64,000 nucleotides of DNA from Phycomyces blakesleeanus NRRL 1555(-). Taxonomy: Eukaryota > Mucoromycota > Mucoromycetes > Mucorales > Phycomycetaceae. Location: positions 992,001-1,056,000 of the forward strand of contig NW_017265139.1 in NCBI RefSeq assembly GCF_001638985.1, read 5' to 3'. How positions within the stretch are numbered: the stretch's first letter is position 1; the number at the start of each line of letters is the position of its first letter. Positions 58,574 to 64,000 of this stretch are shown here, piece by piece. The notes beneath the pieces were generated by a model. The model ran no database searches. It saw only the letters and a list, made by a program, of their open reading frames with translations, and had not been told where the DNA came from. The translations under genes and the position numbers were made by a program.

Positions 58574-59461
58574 ATGCCTTTTAACGAGAAGAACAGCACT
58601 CCTGAACACAAAGACGTCCCACCTCACTATTCCCGACAGGACCGTCCTATCCACAATACAGGCTATCGGAGGTCTTCCATGGCCACCCCCGTTCAGGCGA
58701 ATCCAAGCCGCCGTTACTCAACACACCACAGACCATCAGCCTCGACTACTTCCAGTAGTTTTCATACAGCCGTATCTAGGCAACCATCCACAGTCGAAAT
58801 ATTTTTAAAAAAGTTTCTCGATGTCTTTATCTTTGCTACAGCCATCGCATTTACTGCATACAATTACTGGACCGGTACTCTCGCTCTTCAGCCGTTGAAA
58901 GACGCTCCCCAGTCCCCTAGAGCCCAACCAACACTATCATCAAGGCAATCGGAACGTACCAAATCAAGCCAGTTCGACGATGCATGCCAACAACGCACAC
59001 GGGAATGGACTGAAGATGTCACACGGAAACAATACCAACACCAGAGACGTCACTCTAGCAAGTCTACCTTGGTAGAACCCAAGCCAATCCTAGTCAAAAA
59101 GGTAAATTAAAGGAAAAAAAAGAGAATGTGTACAAGGAAATACAATAAGGCATGTATAATTAATATTTAATTTTTTTCTTCTTTTTTTTAATAATAATAG
59201 AAGTATTCAAAAGCTTCCTCCTCGTCATCATCTGAGACCAAGCGCAAGTCCTGGTCCTCTGAGAGATATGCTGGCCATCATGATGAGATATATAATACAA
59301 CCGACGAATCTGCAATTCAAGCCATGAATGCTACAAAAAAGACAGACGAACGAATGACAAAGATATCAGACGGACTCGAATTGTTAATCAAGGAGGCACA
59401 GGAAGCCCTTGCCAGCAAAGTCGAGTTTTATGACACAGACATTGATGATATTGCAATGTAA
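58574..59461 (+). CDS. single-pass membrane protein of unknown function
   Basis: Two exons (58574-59101, 59201-59461) encode 262 residues. The first 75 residues are polar and Ser/Pro/His/Arg-rich; one hydrophobic segment, VFIFATAIAFTAYNYWTGTL, lies at about residues 84-103, preceded by FLKKFLD. Then comes a Ser/Arg/Gln-rich stretch, and exon 2 adds a Ser-rich patch and a C-terminal amphipathic helix (DERMTKISDGLELLIKEAQEAL) ending DTDIDDIAM. There is no signal peptide, so the segment may be an internal anchor of an outer mitochondrial or ER membrane protein. I do not recognise the family. The exon join is in frame (KK|KYSK) and a clear GTAAAT donor and TAG acceptor are present, so the gene itself is credible. 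Confidence 0.7.
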
Positions 59462-61462
59462 AAAAAAAAGAGCAACGCAAAGCAACGCAAAAAAAAAGTA
59501 CCATTCTTTACTATCATCTTGCCAAAAAGTCCAGTCAGCTACTTCACACACAATTGCACACAAACTAAGCATATATTCACATTCACATTCACATTCATAT
59601 TCACATTCACACACATTCATATTCACACTCGTACAATTTCACTCACAATCACAACCTACCTACCTACCTACCTACCTACCTACCTACCTACAGACACACA
59701 CCCACAGCTCTACATTTCCTTTTTTCTCTTTTCCACATACACTTTGACACATTTACTGGATGCATTTTCTATTATTATTTCTATTATTTCTATATCAATT
59801 GGCCCTTTCTTTTCCCTTCTCAGGAGAGAAATAAAAAGGTGTAGGTATAAATATATGTATTAACCTTGAAAGGATTCTTTAAATACTATCTATATCTTTA
59901 TATTTCTTTTTTATCTCTCTTCTTTATTTTATTTTATTCTTCTTCTTCCTCTTCTTTTCAATCGCCTTGTACATTATATCATCTTGATTCATTTTTTTTT
60001 AATATATATATATACATAAATACATACTTACATATATATATTCAAATATTCATAAATCAGTCATCATTTTTCTGTCTCTCTGATAAGAGTTTAATTAAAT
60101 TATATATTTTCAAGATACAGAAAATAATAATATATAATATATGTTTGCGTATAAGTGGGGTTCTTATTGTTCTCACTTGTTGGGATAATTAATGCTAGAC
60201 ATCTCACAAAATGCATGGGCCAAGTGTTTCTTGTCTTGAGATAATTTTATCGCCAGATATAATTTCATTAATTTTTACACATTGCACATTGTACATTGTA
60301 TATTACACATTACACATCAAAAATTACATATTACATATTACATATTACAGATTTTTATTAAAATTGTTCAAGTAAAATAGTTTTGTAAGATAAAGCCTAT
60401 TCACGTGTATTCTTAAGAAAATAAAAATAAAAATAAAGCAAGAAAACCCAAAAGAAATAAAGGGTCGCCTCCTAAACTAGTCAACCCAAAATATGGTGTA
60501 TAATACAATATATGTACACACACACAGAGAGAGAGAGATTGATATATTGATATACAGGCATTGTGTGTAATCAAGCATGTACTGTACATACTCCTTTCAT
60601 ATTATATTATATTATTATATATGTAAAGAAGCACTCTGACTTGCTTTCTATATTCTATACTCATATATATTTATAGGTTAAAATAGATCGACCTACACCA
60701 AGCATATAAAAAAAAGAATAAAAATAAGGATCAACAGGGATCTTCAGGAACGCAAGTAAGCTTACAAACTAAAATAAATAACATAAAATAACATAAAATA
60801 ACATAAAATAAAATAAAATCAAATCAAAAAAAGACAAAATAAAGTCTCGCTAAATGGAGTATAGAATACAATCAAAATACCTCTTTGGTACAATTAATTC
60901 TTCCTTTCTTCCTTTCTTTCTTCCATTTTTTTTCTGTATTTTCTTGTACAACCAAGCTTATTCAACCAATTTCCAAGCAAATACTAAATCTTAATCGCTT
61001 ACCAATAAACCAAGTATTTGCTTGTGCTTATTTGTATCACATACAAAAAATTAAATAAATTATCTCCAACCCATTCAACCCATTCAACTCATTCAACACC
61101 ACCAACTGGGGAGACTTTGAAAGAAAGAAGATATATATATATATATAAAATAAGGCCAATAAGCTTCTTCTCCCCACCCCCCAAAAAAAAAGAAGAAAAA
61201 AAAGAAAAAGAAAATAATGATTTGCTATTTAAAAATGTCTTAAACGAAAATTCACAAAGATCAAGGTTATCTTGTAAGCAACAAATTAATTTTATTTTCA
61301 TTTTTTTTAAGAAAAAAAATATATATAAAATCACATATTTTTTTTCCAAGCCAAAAAAAAGTCGCAAAATATCCAAATATTTATAAAAATGTTCTATTCA
61401 AGGGGAGAAAAAAAAAAGGCATATATATATATGTATGTATGCATGTTTTTTTTTTATTTTTT
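59462..61462. other. 2 kb intergenic, microsatellite-rich
   Basis: (ACATTC)n/(ATTCAC)n at 59575-59630, (CTAC)n at about 59655-59692, CACATTGCACATTACAT repeats at 60275-60350, (AAAAT)n near 60776-60830, (TA)n at 61133-61147. Convergent 3' ends of the unknown membrane protein and EAF genes. No gene seen. Confidence 0.5.
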
Positions 61463-62993
61463 TTATTCATTCTCACTACTTGAACCTGACACGCCATCTT
61501 CTTCTGCCTCTTCTTCTAAAAATATATTAGTCTTACATCTGAATTGCCTGTTTAATTCTTGATATTCGACTTACTAAATAGAGCCCGCAGAGACATTGGT
61601 TTTCCTCCCCGACTGGGAACAGGTGTACTATTCGGACGGGAAGAAAGAGGGCTTTGGTAAGGTGGATTATGCAAAGGTTTATAGTTTGTAATAGTAGTAG
61701 ATGTGTTAGATGTAGTAGATGTAGATGTAGTAGTAGCAGAATTAGTAGTAGTAGTAGCAGCAGCAGTAGATGTAGGGATAGAGTTGGTTTGAATAGAATG
61801 ATCAGAAGAATGTGTGCCGGTGTAATTGTGCCGGGGAGAAGAAGGTGCAGAAGGACCTTCTTTGGCAAGACTACGAGAGATGTTCTCTGCAAGTGCATCG
61901 ATATCATCATCATCATCGTCGTCGTCGTCATCATCCTCACTCGAGCTACCACTCGAGCTCCCACTATCAACATCGGATCCACTTTCTGAAGAAGATCCTG
62001 AATCGGATGATCCCGACGAGGAAGATTCATCCGACCCAGATGAAGAAGCAGCACCACTATTAGATTTCTTCGGACTTCTGCCACGACCGTTGAACAGAGA
62101 AGGTCCAGCTGGTGTAACAGCCGGTGTGAGCTTCTTGCCAGCATATTGCGGATGTTGTTGGTTTTGAGACACGGATAAACCAGTAGGTGGGAGTTGTAGT
62201 GACGGTTGGGATGGCTGTGTTGATGATTGTGTTGTTGATTGTTGTGCAGAATTAAGAGAAGGTTGTGGCGGAGGATCTCTTATCCCGGGGTGACGAATAG
62301 GTACAGAGGCCATGGTGTATTTTCGGCGCTTTGCTTCTGCCGATTGAGCCGACTGAGCCGATGCAGTATTACCATTATTTGGAGGAGTAGATGACGGAGG
62401 GGGCATTGTGATTTTGGGAGATTTTTTAGCTACTGTTAAGGGTTCGACAGGCGAAACGAATTCTTCAAAGATAACATCATCATCGTCGTCGTCATCATCG
62501 TCTTCGTCAACTTCCATAGTAGATATAATAGGTGAAACAATTGATTGTCGTCGTCGTTGTTGCTGTTGTTGTTGCTGTTGCTGTTGCTGTTGTTGTTGCT
62601 TATTAGCACCTGATATTTCTCCATCCTCTCCTTTATCATCCTCTTCATCATCATCGTCTTCACCAAGAACCTCTTCCATATCTTTGAGAATATCGAAAGC
62701 AAAGTCATCTACAATCTCCTCTCCTGGCCTTTCGTCAATCTTTCGCACTCCCCCACCCGGCTGAACAATTTCAGTAACAACCTTACGAGGCTGTTTGTTA
62801 CTGATCTTACGTTTGCGAGACTTTTTCAAAGTGAGTCGAACCGGTGATTCTTCTAATATAAAAGTCTATTGTAGAATTAATGTCAGTTGAAATTTACAAG
62901 AGAGAGAAAAGAAGAAGAAGATCATTAGCTCATAATACACAATTGTTAACATTTTGATTAAAATTCAGTAAACATCTATCCACTTTTACATAA

Positions 62994-63034
<41 letters not shown>

Positions 63035-63444
63035 CTCTTTACTTGAGACTTATCACAGAGAAAGAAAAATTGTTTATATCTTACTTGTGATTTTTCATCA
63101 TATATCAATAGTACTTCTGTTTCGTTTGGATCAGAGTTAGGCTCTGGAACACCCTCATACTCAAAAGGTGCATTATTATTATTTCCTTGAAGCTTATTAA
63201 ATTACATGAGCACAATCGTCTATTGCTTGTAGTTATGCATCTTACCCCTCGTGATTTAAATTGTAGTTGGTAAAGATCATTGCTCTCTTGTTGAATGGTC
63301 AGCGGTCGAGACAATAGCCCGGATTCTGGTTTGGTGGTAACTTAACAAAGGTGATGGACGTCAGAGAACCCAACATGTATTTATATATAGATATATAATG
63401 ATATAATGATATATACACACTTATATATATATATATATACATAT

Positions 63445-63477
<33 letters not shown>

Positions 63478-63603
63478 ATTTACAATCTCCAATCACTTAC
63501 AATGGAGTGCATATAAATCGTTTCGAGTATTATTATTATTAGATTGAAATGAGCGTCCTAGTTCAACAGTGTGCTTTCCAATGGGCAAAAAGGCAATGTC
63601 CAT
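61463..63603 (-). CDS. EAF (ELL-associated factor) RNA polymerase II elongation factor
   Basis: Five exons (63501-63603, 63246-63340, 63085-63192, 61575-62865, 61463-61515) total 1650 bases, 549 residues, all in frame. The first 120 residues form the EAF N-terminal domain: GKHTVELGRSF, LYALHF|TTKP, then FEYEGVPEP and EVLLIYDEKSQ|TFILEESPVRLTLKKSRKRK. The rest is low complexity: a bipartite basic stretch, a D/E run, polyGln (about 16), D/E again, Ser/Pro/Gln-rich regions, a Ser/Asp tract, Thr/Ser repeats and an acidic C-terminus (EEEAEEDGVSGSSSENE) from the last exon. EAF binds ELL to stimulate transcription elongation. If the last intron is retained the protein ends in FSKSNIKN instead. Confidence 0.85.
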
Positions 63604-63767
63604 GGCGACAAGGGAACCAAAAAAAGAAAAAAAAAAGAGAACAAGTCCAGTTGAGATGTGCTGGCCTACGTTGGCCAATTTTCTTATTTTATTCAATCAC
63701 CGACAAACAAGACCAAAAGAAACAAGAACAAGTATGAGGAAGAGGTAATGAATGGATATGGTGTGAA

Positions 63768-63774
63768 AAAAAAA

Positions 63775-63821
<47 letters not shown>

Positions 63822-63965
63822 ACATATAAGTTATGAGTACACTTGTATATATATATATAGATAATAGTAATAGTAATAGTAATAGTAATAGTAATAATAA
63901 TAGTAATAGTAATAGTAATAGTAATAGTAATAGTAATAGTAATAGTAATAGTAATAGTAATAATA
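63768..63965. repeat. (CA)n and (TAG TAA)n microsatellites
   Basis: About 23 CA units at 63777-63820, then (TA)n, then roughly 17 units of TAATAG to 63965. Part of the promoter side of EAF and the window edge. Confidence 0.9.
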
Positions 63966-64000
63966 TAAGGAAAAGAAGAAGAATAAAGGAAAAAAGACTA

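Noticed and set aside
61654..62764. Plus-strand Ser/Cys-rich and Arg-rich frames opposite EAF
   Set aside because: They are antisense translations of trinucleotide repeats in the EAF coding exon.

Overview
The window looks like nuclear DNA of a filamentous fungus of the Mucoromycota (Mucorales-like); no ribosomal marker is present to fix the genus. Reasons: spliceosomal genes with introns mostly of about 45 to 110 nt (GTAAGT/GTATGT donors, TAG/CAG acceptors), fungal pathway genes (PalA/Rim20, Sen2, EAF, mitochondrial DNA polymerase gamma), strongly AT-rich intergenic DNA with many microsatellites, and a gene family (RPDAIV...GEVK) that I associate with this phylum. All calls were made by reading the sequence; no database search was run.

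Layout. (1) 0.8-10.6 kb is a compact housekeeping block: NSUN4-like RNA m5C methyltransferase and Hikeshi (+), then a secreted M28 aminopeptidase, the pH-signalling scaffold PalA/Rim20 and a tandem HMG-box protein (all -). (2) 12.1-20.4 kb is a mobile-element cluster. It holds a small inverted-repeat element, a broken PD-(D/E)XK-like gene whose last intron carries a 3.84 kb Harbinger transposon with both genes apparently readable, then a Tc1/mariner-like copy with two lesions and another inverted-repeat element beside or inside it. (3) 20.7-28.4 kb is a second compact block: a type II membrane glycosyltransferase-like protein, mitochondrial DNA polymerase gamma, UDP-glucose 4-epimerase and an RluA-family pseudouridine synthase. 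(4) 28.4-52.5 kb is gene-poor and very AT-rich. Isolated genes (a double-LysM secreted protein, a zinc alcohol dehydrogenase, tRNA-Ser(UGA), a SAM methyltransferase) sit among transposon relics: a RuvC-like Fanzor/TnpB-like fragment, a Tc1 pseudogene, LTR-like pieces and MITEs. (5) 52.5-64 kb contains tRNA-splicing endonuclease Sen2, an unrecognised single-pass membrane protein and the elongation factor EAF, separated by microsatellite-rich DNA.

The genes do not form operons. The clearest structural stories are the nested insertions in region 2, the contrast between compact gene blocks and repeat-rich gene-poor DNA holding a secreted LysM protein, and several small palindromic element families with copies in this one window. 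Exon models whose total length divides by three and whose junctions rebuild family motifs are marked with higher confidence.
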